Source of the DNA: Acidobacteriaceae bacterium KBS 146
GTDB lineage: Bacteria; Acidobacteriota; Terriglobia; Terriglobales; Acidobacteriaceae
NCBI GenBank assembly: GCA_000688615.1
Contig: JHVA01000001.1
Span: forward strand, 3,782,001 to 3,846,000
Direction of reading: 5' to 3'
Length of the DNA: 64,000 bases
Part shown: positions 1-9,208 of the stretch, in pieces
Position numbering within the stretch: the stretch's first letter is position 1
Layout of the letters: each line of letters begins with the position of its first letter
Translations under genes and position numbers: made by a program
The notes under the pieces: generated by a model
Seen by the model: the letters and a program-made list of their open reading frames with translations, nothing else
Told to the model about the DNA's origin: nothing
Databases searched by the model: none

Positions 1-236
1 AGATTTCTCAGGCGCTTCTGCACGGTATCGCCCCGCGCAAAATCGAAGGCTTCAAGCGTCAACTCTTCTTTGCTGGAAAAGTGGCCATAGATCGATCCCT
101 TTTCCAGTCCAACAGCATCGACAATGTCTTGCATGGAACAGCCCTCAAAGCCTCTCTGGTTAAACAGGACGGCTGCCTTCGATACGATATTGAAGCGAGT
201 CGTAAGTGTGTTTTTGATGCAACGCCGAAGTCCAGT
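1..236 (-). pseudogene. TetR-family transcriptional regulator, N-terminal part (incomplete, possibly broken)
   Basis: Read on the minus strand, this frame gives a typical TetR DNA-binding domain: a first helix ending AAVLFNQRGFEG, then SMQDIVDAVGLEKGSIYGHF, followed by SSKEELTLEAF. The C-terminal ligand domain runs off the left edge. The frame meets a TGA stop at 237-239, and no ATG, GTG or TTG lies between that stop and the conserved helix. An in-frame ATG at 270-272 lies upstream of the stop. The gene is therefore either inactivated by a nonsense change or starts at a rare codon such as ATC at 216-218. The family is clear; the gene's integrity is not. Confidence 0.65.
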
Positions 237-467
237 TCAAAATAGAAGTTGTATCGCGTCTATCTTTCCCATTCGCTCATCCGGCATGTTCTAGTAGTTG
301 CTGGTTTCATAGGTTCCGAGATGCCCGACAAAGGAGAGCTCACTGGCGAGTCTCCAGCGTTCAATCAGGGGGTGGATGTTCGCAGGCCAAGGCTGCCTCT
401 TCCATCCTCTAGATCAAACCCATCAACATCGCACTAATTCATGGGATAAATGTTCCTCAAACTGTGA

Positions 468-896
468 CTACTTTGTCAGGTGTTCCATGTAGTTATTTGG
501 ATACGTGGCAAATTGAAAGTCAAGTCCGAGATAAAATGGCTGGGCATCGTGCGTGAGTAGGGCGACTCGTTTAAGAGACTTGACGTCAGGATGTTCGAGG
601 ACTGAGCGGACCAGCCACGATCCCAATCCCTGCCTCCTTCGCAACTCTATGATGTAAACGTCACATAGGTATGCATAGGTGACGTAGTCCGTGATAACTC
701 TTGCTATACCGATCTGTCGATTCTCTTCCAACAGAGAGAAGCAAAGAGAGTTGCGCACCGCACGATCCAAGGAGTCTGGAGTGAGGTCACTCCACCAACT
801 TGTCTGCGCAAGGAACCCAAATACTGCCTCGCAGTCCAGAAATTTTGGGTTCGTCGTAATTAAAAAGCGGTCCTGTTCTCGAAGAAAATAATTCAC
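468..896 (-). CDS. GNAT family N-acetyltransferase
   Basis: A 142-residue protein of normal length for a single-domain GNAT enzyme, which transfers an acetyl group from acetyl-CoA to an amine in the cytoplasm. The acetyl-CoA pyrophosphate-binding motif A is seen as RRRQGLGSWLV at about residues 86-96, preceded by the expected beta-strand pair ending in VYIIEL. The C-terminal PFYLGLDFQF matches the usual FY..LGF ending. It begins with GTG and has no clear Shine-Dalgarno sequence. It lies 111 bp beyond the end of the DMT transporter gene on the same strand and could be transcribed with it. The substrate cannot be predicted. Confidence 0.85.
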   Translation of the reverse strand: MNYFLREQDRFLITTNPKFLDCEAVFGFLAQTSWWSDLTPDSLDRAVRNSLCFSLLEENRQIGIARVITDYVTYAYLCDVYIIELRRRQGLGSWLVRSVLEHPDVKSLKRVALLTHDAQPFYLGLDFQFATYPNNYMEHLTK

Positions 897-1007
897 ATCA
901 TGGACTATACACGGTCATCGTCAAGATGACTTGATGACACATTTGTGTCTACTTTATCGGTATTTGCTCGATAAAGTAGGTGATGCTGTAGGCTCGCAAT
1001 TAAACTG

Positions 1008-1970
1008 TTAATTATTAACAAATCCCTCGTCTCGAAGAACTTTGGTTTGGTCGGAGGTATCAAAGAAGAACAGCATGCCGGTGGCGAATAGCACAATTGC
1101 TGAACCAGTCATTGTGCGGGGTGCCAGGCGTTCCTTCAGGATGCAGAAGGCCAACGCCACACCGGCAATTGGCATGAAATAGAGGGATGCTGAGGCGGTA
1201 ATAACGTCGACAGTCTCGAGTGCTGTTAGGAAGAACACCATTGCAAGCCCATAGAAGAACACTGCAAGATATCCAAACGCGCCCCACTGTGTGAGAGTGA
1301 GATGTCCAAGTCTGCCAAGACAATGTGGTTCCACGAAAAAGAGTACAGGCAGGCTGACGACGGACGCCGGCAGATAGCTGAAGAATAGTGTTTCGATACC
1401 AGAGAAGTAATTCAAGAGTCGCTTAGAGTAGACATTGTAGAAAGCTGAGCCGATACATCCGGCAGTGATTAGCAAGTCACCCAGAAGTTCATGGCGCCCG
1501 TTTCTAGTGATGGACATGTTATGCAGCGGGGAGAGGATGAAAACTCCCGCCAGCCCCAGCGAGAGGGAACTGACACGAAGCGAAGACAGGCGCTCCCCCA
1601 ATAGCCACACTGCGATCAAGGCGCCGAAGATCGGAATAAGCAGGCTGAGGATCGCTCCATTGGAGGCTGTTGACCAGCTCACCCCGAGTGTCATACCTAT
1701 CTGAGCCATGAGTTGACCGCAGATACCAGCGAGGAAGAACTCACGATGGAATCGCCACGCCGCTCTGAACTTCTGCATAACTCCTCGGCGCAGGACGAGA
1801 AGTCCCAGGCCCACGATCGTAATGGAGTAAAGCGGAAGCAGGGCGATTGCGAGTGGGTTGTCGTTGACAGCAAGGATTTTGATCGCGACTCCTTGGCCTG
1901 CCCAAAGCAGATTGGCAGCGATCAGAAGCAGAACGGCGAAGGCGACGCGAATATTTCGCGCAGACAACAC
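1008..1970 (-). CDS. DMT superfamily (EamA-type) transporter
   Basis: A 320-residue membrane protein with about ten hydrophobic segments and the duplicated EamA layout. The first half starts with VAFAVLLLIAANLLWAGQ, and the second repeat starts around ELLGDLLITAGCIGSAFYNVYSK. Members of this family move metabolites such as sugars, amino acids or nucleotide precursors across the inner membrane. The GTG start at 1970 shares one base with the TAG stop of the upstream kinase gene, so the two are translationally coupled. Coupling to a sugar-kinase-like protein and a DeoR regulator suggests a sugar or sugar derivative as substrate. That is inferred from position, not seen in the protein. Confidence 0.85.
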   Translation of the reverse strand: MLSARNIRVAFAVLLLIAANLLWAGQGVAIKILAVNDNPLAIALLPLYSITIVGLGLLVLRRGVMQKFRAAWRFHREFFLAGICGQLMAQIGMTLGVSWSTASNGAILSLLIPIFGALIAVWLLGERLSSLRVSSLSLGLAGVFILSPLHNMSITRNGRHELLGDLLITAGCIGSAFYNVYSKRLLNYFSGIETLFFSYLPASVVSLPVLFFVEPHCLGRLGHLTLTQWGAFGYLAVFFYGLAMVFFLTALETVDVITASASLYFMPIAGVALAFCILKERLAPRTMTGSAIVLFATGMLFFFDTSDQTKVLRDEGFVNN

Positions 1971-3406
1971 TACTGTCTTCTCCAGAGGAAGTCGGGCTGT
2001 AAAACTCGAACGCCGAAGGTATCGGCGCCGTCAGAGCTGCCTTCAAAGATGTGAGGAACGGCTCCCCGCTCTTCGCCGAATGCTTCGGCGATGCTGCGTA
2101 CAGTATCCTCCTCGCCCGAACGGCAAAGGATGGCAACGACACCACCACCACCTCCTCCAGTCATTTTTGCCCCGGCAAGGCCGGATTTCAAAGCGCGTTC
2201 GACTAGTTCGTCGCACGCCTCGTTTCCCAAACCGCACTCGGCATAAGCTACATGAGATTGACAAACTATCTCGCCGATCAACGGCAAGGTGCTCTCTGAT
2301 CCGCTCCATGCCATGGACTCGAGGAGTGTACGTACGGTTTGCACACGAAGATTCTCCTCGATGGCGTATCGCACGGCAGCGCGGACAGGGTATTGCGTCT
2401 CGGGATTGACCTTTGTGAAGGGGTCGATATGTTCCCCTCCATAGTCAAGAAGCTCCTTGCCCGTGATCGATTCGGGCAACAAGCGTTCGTACTTTGCACG
2501 AAACTCCGATGGCGCGAGATTAGAGAGATGACCATGCCACCGATTCTCTGTCCATCGCGGTATTTCGCCTCCTTGTTCTAAAGTGATCTCGATTCCTTCA
2601 TGCTGGCAGATCAGCTTATACCCTAGGAATGCAGCTGCCCTGGCTGTCTCGTATGCGGTGCTTGTTGTCGAACGGGGAGCCATCGAGTCGATTCCCATAA
2701 GCTGCACACCAGCAGGCAGTGTCACCAGAGCTCCGGGCAGACAAGGCTGGCAGAGCATGGGCAGAAGATGACCTTCCTTACCCAGCACAATCGCCGCCTG
2801 GTCCATGATTCCGCAGGCAGCGCCCACAACGATGTTCTCCACCCATTGTCCGGCGGTGGCCAGAGCTGTGCCATAGAGCGCGACTCCCCATGCAGCCGAA
2901 ACAGCCTTCAAGGCAGCAACTTCCAGTGCTGCCGAGGAACTGACTCCTTTATTGGGAGGCAGATCTGAGGCGAGAAATAAATCGACCCCGCCCATCTCCC
3001 CGAATCCTCGAAGGTTCTTCAGGAAGTAGAGCGCTCCCAGAATGTAGCAGACCCAGACCGAACCGGGCTGTGACTTGCAGAGCGCCCGCACCCTATCTAC
3101 ATCGCTTAGATCACTCATGAGCGCTTCGAATCTGGTGTCCCATCCGAACTGCTTGGCGCCTGGGTTTACGATACGGATTACTTCGTCTGATCGTGCCTGC
3201 GCAGCAACCCATGTGGCCTCGCGTAAAAGTCCCTGCAGTACAGTGCCGCCAGTGTAGTCGACATTGCCACCCATCACGTCCAATCTGCCAGGAGCCCGAG
3301 ATATATAGAGGGGCGTCTCTGCAGAAAACAGATCATCCTCAACGGAGGTTGCGATCTGATCTTCAAAAGAGCGGATGTTCGACATTGCCTGGGCAAGAGA
3401 CGGCAT
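1970..3406 (-). CDS. GHMP kinase of the L-arabinokinase/galactokinase type
   Basis: A 478-residue GHMP-superfamily sugar kinase. Motif 1 is APGRLDVMGGNVDY at residues 38-51. The ATP-binding motif 2 is NKGVSSSAALEVAAL from about residue 152. Motif 3 is the glycine-rich AKMTGGGGGG ending near residue 422. DVMGG in motif 1, the segment LLPESITGKELLDYGGEH and the ending YAECGLG resemble the kinase half of plant L-arabinokinase (ARA1) more than classical GalK, which has RVNLIGEHTDY. ATP-dependent phosphorylation of a sugar at C1 is therefore likely, with L-arabinose or a similar pentose possible. The gene is the middle member of a DeoR-kinase-DMT operon, 45 bp after the regulator. The substrate is inferred. 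Confidence 0.8.
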   Translation of the reverse strand: MPSLAQAMSNIRSFEDQIATSVEDDLFSAETPLYISRAPGRLDVMGGNVDYTGGTVLQGLLREATWVAAQARSDEVIRIVNPGAKQFGWDTRFEALMSDLSDVDRVRALCKSQPGSVWVCYILGALYFLKNLRGFGEMGGVDLFLASDLPPNKGVSSSAALEVAALKAVSAAWGVALYGTALATAGQWVENIVVGAACGIMDQAAIVLGKEGHLLPMLCQPCLPGALVTLPAGVQLMGIDSMAPRSTTSTAYETARAAAFLGYKLICQHEGIEITLEQGGEIPRWTENRWHGHLSNLAPSEFRAKYERLLPESITGKELLDYGGEHIDPFTKVNPETQYPVRAAVRYAIEENLRVQTVRTLLESMAWSGSESTLPLIGEIVCQSHVAYAECGLGNEACDELVERALKSGLAGAKMTGGGGGGVVAILCRSGEEDTVRSIAEAFGEERGAVPHIFEGSSDGADTFGVRVLQPDFLWRRQ

Positions 3407-3450
3407 ATCTCTTTGAGGTTATCGAAACGCCATACAAGGAGCGTTAATAT

Positions 3451-4218
3451 TCACCTTAGATTGGTGACCTGAACTTCAGTCATGCGGCGCAGACGCGTCA
3501 GAGCGTCATTCGAGATCCCTTTGTCTGTCAGGATGAGGTCACAATCTTCTATTCCGCAGAGCCGGTAGGTCGCTTCGGTTCCAATCTTACTGCTGTCGAC
3601 AACCAGCACCTTCCGCCTGCCGGCTCGCAATAACTCATATTGTGCATCTGGATCATGAACCATGACACCCCGGCTCAACGAGATCGCCGCCGCTCCAAAG
3701 ATCACCGTGTCGGCATAGATTGAAGTCAGACTCTTTGCAACTGCGGGGCCGATCAGATCATGGCTGCTGGAGCGGTAAACCCCGCCGGTCAACTCCACGC
3801 GAATGTGTTCCGCCGAAGTCAGCTCTTCGAGCACCGCGAGGGAGAAGGTAAAGACGACTACATTTTTGCGGATTCGTAGCTCTCTTGCCACATAAAGTGT
3901 GGTGGTTCCAGAGTCCAGAACGACCGACTCCCCATCTTTTATCAGCGAGGCCGCTGTGGCTCCGATGCTCCGTTTGGCATGGCCCATCTTCTGCAGTCGC
4001 TCGAAAAAGCTTCTCTCCGCGCCTCGCCAATGCTCGATACGTGCTCCGCCGGGAATGCGAATTACCTGACCGGTTTCAGTTAGCTTCTGCAGGTCACGCC
4101 GGATGGTCATCTGCGAAACGTGACATGCCTCCGCAATCTCAGCGATGGAAGCAGAAGTGTTTATTTTTAACATCTCAACGATGAAGTTGAGTCGGGAGGT
4201 CTCGGTAAATTCACTCAT
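3451..4218 (-). CDS. DeoR/GlpR family transcriptional regulator
   Basis: A 255-residue DeoR-family repressor. The N-terminal winged helix spans about residues 10-60, with the family signature HVSQMTIRRDLQKL. The C-terminal DeoR sensor domain carries DSGTTT at about residues 102-107 and GGVYR. Such proteins bind a phosphorylated sugar, fitting the kinase gene encoded next in the operon. The 267-bp gap to the divergent TonB receptor gene is AT-rich, and a perfect palindrome TGAAATTTCA touches the start codon at 4219-4228. That makes an operator controlling both directions plausible. Autoregulation and control of the receptor are inferred. Confidence 0.9.
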   Translation of the reverse strand: MSEFTETSRLNFIVEMLKINTSASIAEIAEACHVSQMTIRRDLQKLTETGQVIRIPGGARIEHWRGAERSFFERLQKMGHAKRSIGATAASLIKDGESVVLDSGTTTLYVARELRIRKNVVVFTFSLAVLEELTSAEHIRVELTGGVYRSSSHDLIGPAVAKSLTSIYADTVIFGAAAISLSRGVMVHDPDAQYELLRAGRRKVLVVDSSKIGTEATYRLCGIEDCDLILTDKGISNDALTRLRRMTEVQVTNLR

Positions 4219-4485
4219 TGAAATTTCATTTCTCGGGTATTTGTGACTTCAAAAATCTTTATTTTCAAGGTAAATCTGAACATTTTTCGTTGGAAAAATC
4301 TATATCTCGAGAGAATTATGGAGGGAAAAGGTCTTGTAAATTTTGATCACCGAACGGAGGCTATTTGTTATTTATTAACATTGTCCTGTTACTTTCTGAT
4401 CATTCGATGTTGATCGCCGACCCTTTACTTCCGATGTAGTCAAAGTTCCGCTTCCACTTTTGGACGCCAAATCTCTGGAGTTTCT

Positions 4486-7400
4486 ATGAATTGCCTCTCC
4501 CTTGTCACTCATTTCGATCGCCGTATGAGATCCGGCATCGCCCGCCGGTTCTATGGTAGCGGCAAACAAATTTTTAGGGTCATTGGAAGCGTCGCTTTCC
4601 TGTTAGTGCTTTTCAGTTTGAGTGGCAATCTCGAGGGCCAGACCTTTTATGGCTCGATCAGCGGTGTAGTGAAGGATCCCACCGGAGCCGTCGTCCCAGA
4701 CGTCGCGGTGACAGTGCATGAGAATGGCACGACCACCGAATATAAGACTGTCTCGAACAAGGCTGGCGCGTATCGCATCTCCTTTCTTAAGCCAGGCGGC
4801 TACACTGTCCGCTTTGAAAAAAACGGCTTTGCTCAGTACGTGACAGACGAACTCAGCATCGTCCTCAACCAGGAGCGCGTTGTTGATTGTTCGCTAAAGC
4901 TGGGGGCGACCTCGGAGATCATGACCGTCTCCGGCGCTGAAAGCTCTCTTAATACCTCCAATTCTCAGGTAGGCGGCGAACTCAGCACTCAGGAGCTCAT
5001 CGATCTTCCTGAATCGACGGGGACCAAAGGTGCGAACGAGTTTCTTATCACCAAGACCTTTGCCGGAGCTGCCAGTTCCAGCCAGGATTACTCGAATGTC
5101 AACAGCCTCTCCCTCGGTGGGGGCAGGGCAGGCACCAATCCCATCATCATCGACGGCCTACCCAGCAATATGGGTATTGATGGTACCTACGGTCTTATCC
5201 CTACACCCGACTCCACTGAAGAACTTCAAGTCCTCACTGCCCCCTTCTCTGCCCAGTACGGTCAGAGCGGTGGCGGTGCAATCCTCACGACTACCAAATC
5301 CGGTACCGAAAAGTTCCACGGTAGTGCTTTCGAGGCCTATAGCTCTCAAAGTCTTAACGCGCTTGGTTATTTCACTAAGCCCGGCACGATCATTCAGCCT
5401 TCCTACTTCCACTACTTTGGTGGGTCGATTGGCGGCCCTGTAGTCCTGCCAAAGCTCCTGGATGGACGCAAGCATCGCCTCTACTTCTTTACTGATTGGG
5501 AGTACACCCTTAACCACGCCAACGCGCCGTTTACCACCACCGTACCCACCACAGCTGAATTGAACGGAGACTTCTCCGCACTATCTCCCGTCGGTATGCC
5601 GACCGCGCCTATCTATGATCCCCTGACCACAACGACTGTCGGTAAGGTAACCTCCCGGACACAATTCGCAGGCAATATCATTCCGAAGTCACGGATCGAT
5701 CCAGTCGGCCGGAACATAGCAGCCTTCTTTCCTGCACCAAACTGTACCCCCACCCCGACCTCTCCTTTCAACTACTGCTCCAATCCCATATCGGCTACCA
5801 GCTACCTCTATAATGCCGACCGCGTCGATTACAACACCTCCGACTACGATCATATTTGGGCGAAGTTCTCCCGTGACGGGCCACGAAACCAGCCCACCAT
5901 CAACATTCCCAATGTCGCAAACACCTCCGCGTTCAGCGGCTGGACCGATGACCACTACGAACTCTCGTGGAGCCATATCTTCTCGCCCCGCATCTCGAAT
6001 GAAGCTCGCGCAGGATATGTCTCAGAGGTCAACTTTGCCTCGCCATTGCCAGCCGACGCAAGCTCAATCGGACTGCAAGGTGTGCCGCTGACTCAATTCC
6101 CCACTATCAAGACCAACCAGTACGCCAGTTTTGGCGCGGGCGGCTACTCAAGAACGAGAGATGGGCACTACATCCTGAACGATGCGATGGTCCTGCAGAT
6201 GGGACGTCACACGCTCTCCATTGGCGGCGAGTTCATGCGCTACGCATACAGTTCTTACAAGCCCGGCGTTCTCTCTGGCAGTTACAACTTCACTGGCGGC
6301 TTTACAGCTGTTCCTGGTCAGAGCGGATACGGTTTCGCTGATCTTCTCCTTGGCTTGCCCGCGACCACAACCATCAGCACAACCAATACGGTCTTCCACT
6401 ACAACCTGAACTACTTCGCCGGTTATCTGCAGGATGACTACAGAATTTCATCCCGGCTCACCGTCAACCTCGGGCTGCGTTACGAGTTCGACGGCCCAGC
6501 CGTTGAGAAGAACAACAACTACTACAGCTTCAACCCGAACATCATCGACGCCGCCACCGGCAAGCAGGGAGGCATCGAGTTTGCCGGGTTCAACGGCCCT
6601 CACCAGCTGATCCCGAATACCTATACCGGAGTCCTCCCCCGTATTGGCTTCAACTACCGTCTCCTCCGCAACACCGTCGTACGTGGCGGCTATGGAATCT
6701 ACCAGCTGCCCAGTATCGGTTTCAATGCACTGAGCAACACCTCAACCTCAACCGTATCCACAACGTTTCAAACTCCAACTGGCAGCTTTAGCCCTGCGTA
6801 TCAACTCTCTCAGGGAGTCCCTCATTACTCGCCCAACGTCGGTCCAAATGGTCAGCCTCTCATTCCCTCGAGCCTGACGAATCCTACCTCCAGCCCCGTC
6901 CAGCTTCAGCTGACAGCAGTTCTCCCCTATCTCCAGGAGTGGCAGATTGGAGTGCAGCAGGATCTCAGTCATAACTGGATCGCTGAGGTTGACTATATGG
7001 GCGACCACGGCGTTCATCAACCTGTCGTGCTTCCGGTAAACCAGATCGCTCCTTCTCCTAACTGCTGCTTCAATGTCAAAACTGCTCAGAGTCTCCGTCC
7101 CTATCCTCAATTCCTCAATGTCTACCACGTCACGAACGCAGGAGCGCAGTCCTATGCGGCCCTCTTTGCTACTCTGAGTCATCGATGGAGTAATGGGATC
7201 TCGGTACGTGCCGCCTACACCTTGGCGCACACGCAAGACGATGTAGATGGCGGCAGCCTCACTCCACTGCTCCAGAACTACTACAACCTGCACGCGCAAT
7301 GGGGAACGGCAAAGCTGAGCATCCCACAGCGCTTCTCCCTTTCTGCGGTCTACGCTCTCCCTGTAGGTTCTGGAAGCAGATTTCTACAAAGCACTCCCGT

Positions 7401-7860
7401 CGTCTCGCAGGTCATCGGACACTGGAAGGTCAGCACTGTGGCCCAGTTCCAGGTCGGACTACCGTACAACGTCTCACAGGCAGACCAGCTCCAGATCGGT
7501 TCAGGAGGACAGTTTGTAACCGAGACAGGCAACCCTAATCTCTCTCGCGGTTCGCGCTCGGTCGCGAAGTGGTTCAACACGTCTGCCTTTTCGATCACCC
7601 CTCCTGACACATTGGGCAACGGTCAACGTGCCAGCTTCTACGGGCCCGGTCAGAATGTATGGGACATAAGCCTCATGCGTGACATTCCCCTCTGGGAGCA
7701 TGCCGCCTTCACCCTCCGTGTTGACGCGCATAATGCCTTCAACCATCCGCAGTTCTCCGGTCTCAACACCTCGCTGTCCGCGACCAACACCGCATTTGGC
7801 ACAGTCACTGGCGCACAGGATCCGCGCTCGTTACTCCTTGTCGGCCGCCTCAGGTTCTGA
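4486..7860 (+). CDS. TonB-dependent receptor with carboxypeptidase-regulatory-like domain
   Basis: A 1,124-residue outer-membrane transporter of the large acidobacterial type. A long N-region precedes the signal-peptide-like hydrophobic stretch IGSVAFLLVLFSLSG (about residues 37-51). A Cna-B/carboxypeptidase regulatory-like domain follows, GSISGVVKDPTGAVVPDVAV (about 60-145), then the plug domain with its GGGRAGTNPIIIDG and QYGQSGGGAI segments. The long beta-barrel ends in the aromatic residue F. A Shine-Dalgarno GGAG at 4477-4480 supports the start. These receptors import oligosaccharides or other bulky ligands using TonB energy. The gene is divergent from the DeoR operon and followed after 43 bp by a secreted phosphodiesterase gene. 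Confidence 0.93.
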   Translation: MNCLSLVTHFDRRMRSGIARRFYGSGKQIFRVIGSVAFLLVLFSLSGNLEGQTFYGSISGVVKDPTGAVVPDVAVTVHENGTTTEYKTVSNKAGAYRISFLKPGGYTVRFEKNGFAQYVTDELSIVLNQERVVDCSLKLGATSEIMTVSGAESSLNTSNSQVGGELSTQELIDLPESTGTKGANEFLITKTFAGAASSSQDYSNVNSLSLGGGRAGTNPIIIDGLPSNMGIDGTYGLIPTPDSTEELQVLTAPFSAQYGQSGGGAILTTTKSGTEKFHGSAFEAYSSQSLNALGYFTKPGTIIQPSYFHYFGGSIGGPVVLPKLLDGRKHRLYFFTDWEYTLNHANAPFTTTVPTTAELNGDFSALSPVGMPTAPIYDPLTTTTVGKVTSRTQFAGNIIPKSRIDPVGRNIAAFFPAPNCTPTPTSPFNYCSNPISATSYLYNADRVDYNTSDYDHIWAKFSRDGPRNQPTINIPNVANTSAFSGWTDDHYELSWSHIFSPRISNEARAGYVSEVNFASPLPADASSIGLQGVPLTQFPTIKTNQYASFGAGGYSRTRDGHYILNDAMVLQMGRHTLSIGGEFMRYAYSSYKPGVLSGSYNFTGGFTAVPGQSGYGFADLLLGLPATTTISTTNTVFHYNLNYFAGYLQDDYRISSRLTVNLGLRYEFDGPAVEKNNNYYSFNPNIIDAATGKQGGIEFAGFNGPHQLIPNTYTGVLPRIGFNYRLLRNTVVRGGYGIYQLPSIGFNALSNTSTSTVSTTFQTPTGSFSPAYQLSQGVPHYSPNVGPNGQPLIPSSLTNPTSSPVQLQLTAVLPYLQEWQIGVQQDLSHNWIAEVDYMGDHGVHQPVVLPVNQIAPSPNCCFNVKTAQSLRPYPQFLNVYHVTNAGAQSYAALFATLSHRWSNGISVRAAYTLAHTQDDVDGGSLTPLLQNYYNLHAQWGTAKLSIPQRFSLSAVYALPVGSGSRFLQSTPVVSQVIGHWKVSTVAQFQVGLPYNVSQADQLQIGSGGQFVTETGNPNLSRGSRSVAKWFNTSAFSITPPDTLGNGQRASFYGPGQNVWDISLMRDIPLWEHAAFTLRVDAHNAFNHPQFSGLNTSLSATNTAFGTVTGAQDPRSLLLVGRLRF

Positions 7861-7903
7861 GCCGGCACCACAGAGATTTATAGATAGAAAAGGAAAAAAA
7901 GAA

Positions 7904-8722
7904 ATGCGTAATCTCATCCTGAAGTTCCTCATCGGCTTTGCCCTTACTGGCAGCGTAGCTTTCGGCCAGACAGCATGGACTCCGAAAGAGGAGGGCAAAA
8001 CCATCAAGGTTATTTCTCACCGTGGAGAGCACCTCCACCACCCTGAGAACACCATGCCTGCCTTTCAGGCCGCTATCGATGCAGGCGCTGATTACTTTGA
8101 GCTAGACGTTCGCACCACCTCAGACGGTAAGTTCGTTCTTATGCACGACAGTACCCTCGACCGCACGACCAATGGGACCGGCGAAGTTCATAAGCATACC
8201 TTCGACGAGATTCGTGCCCTCGACGCCGGTTCGAAGTTCTCTTCCTCCTTCGCCGGAACGAAAGTTCCAACCCTCGACGAAGCCTTCGACCTTGCCCACG
8301 GCAAAATCAACGTCTACGTCGACACCAAATACGCCGACCCCCAGCAGCTAGTCGACACAATCGTCCGCCACGACATGCAGGATCATGTCGTCATCTACGG
8401 CAACCCCTTCTTCCTCTATGAAGTCCGGAAGATTCGCCCAACTCTGAAGGTCATGCCCGAAACCATCAGCCCTGACATCTGTAAATTCATGGTTCGAGCC
8501 ATGCAGCCGCAGGTTCTTGCATTCGATGCCAATGACTTCAAAGATCCTGTGATCGATTGCGCCAAGGCAGCAAACGCAAAGATCTTCGTGGATCGCCTAG
8601 GAGATGCCGACAACCCCGAAACATGGCAGAAGGCTATTGACCTTGGGGCAGTCGGTATTCAGACGAATCTTCCTGCGGAGCTTGCGGGGTACCTCCGCGC
8701 CCATAACCTCGCCACGCACTAA
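7904..8722 (+). CDS. Secreted glycerophosphodiester phosphodiesterase
   Basis: A 272-residue GDPD TIM-barrel enzyme that hydrolyses glycerophosphodiesters to glycerol 3-phosphate and an alcohol. The N-terminal segment ILKFLIGFALTGSVAFGQ is a signal peptide, so it acts in the periplasm. Catalytic elements are visible: HRGEHLHHPENTMPAF (His39, Arg40, Glu48), ELDVRTTSDG (Glu66, Asp68) and LMHDSTLDRTTNG (His81). I chose ATG 7904, preceded by AAGGA-type purine tract, over the longer open frame from 7679, which overlaps the receptor gene in another frame. The 43-bp spacing suggests co-transcription with the receptor and processing of an imported diester. Confidence 0.9.
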   Translation: MRNLILKFLIGFALTGSVAFGQTAWTPKEEGKTIKVISHRGEHLHHPENTMPAFQAAIDAGADYFELDVRTTSDGKFVLMHDSTLDRTTNGTGEVHKHTFDEIRALDAGSKFSSSFAGTKVPTLDEAFDLAHGKINVYVDTKYADPQQLVDTIVRHDMQDHVVIYGNPFFLYEVRKIRPTLKVMPETISPDICKFMVRAMQPQVLAFDANDFKDPVIDCAKAANAKIFVDRLGDADNPETWQKAIDLGAVGIQTNLPAELAGYLRAHNLATH

Positions 8723-8944
8723 GACATCGAACCCAGCATTCATGACCCTGATTCGGAGAAAATGCAAATCTTGTTACGATCGACGTTACGCCGTCCTGTT
8801 CTTCTGTCGACGTTCGCGGCTCCCTTGATGGGCATGCAGTAATTTGATCGGGCGATGTCCAAAATGATCGTTGCTTTTCGTGTTCTTCGTGCTACCGTCC
8901 GGCGTGGTTAGCGATCCGTTGCGGCCGCAGCGACGATACTTGCC

Positions 8945-9205
8945 TTGACAACTGCAGCCGACGGTCCGGCTTGGAGAACGCAACCGACCGACAAAGAGGG
9001 CGATCTTGAAAAGGTTGGCGTCGGTCGTTCTAAAATCTACGCATCTGCAATTCCAAGAGAATTGCATCGTCCGCTTCTTATCTGCAAGGCAGCGCCACGA
9101 TCAATACACGGCTGCATCCGAACTACCGTGTTGTTCCAAAACAGGGTAGTTGCCCAAAAAACGTTAGAGCCTCTTGAACGGAGGCTAACGAATGAGCAAT
9201 TGTGA
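8945..9205 (+). pseudogene. Possible remnant of an AlpA-like excisionase/regulator
   Basis: One plus-strand frame contains EKVGVGRSKIYASA, close to the helix-turn-helix signature of AlpA-type small regulators carried by integrated elements, followed by LHRPLLICKAAPRSIHG, which loosely fits the rest of that domain. There is no convincing start or ribosome binding site, and the flanking residues look random. The position, about 120 bp from the displaced tRNA-Phe 3' copy, would fit a mobile-element relic. The match rests on one short motif and could be chance. Confidence 0.3.
9156..9190 (-). terminator. Rho-independent terminator beside the displaced tRNA-Phe end
   Basis: On the minus strand CGTTA and GCCTC pair with GAGGC and TAACG around a 7-nt loop with a 2-nt bulge, followed at once by six T residues. 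It sits 30 bp downstream of the tRNA-Phe 3' copy at 9221-9250, in the orientation of the tRNA. It could be the original terminator of the tRNA-Phe gene before island insertion. It would also serve the regulator gene ending at 9339. Confidence 0.65.
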
Positions 9206-9208
9206 GCC

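Noticed and set aside
249..437. 62-codon plus-strand frame near the left end
   Set aside because: No ribosome binding site, no recognisable domain, and an atypical residue mix; probably chance.
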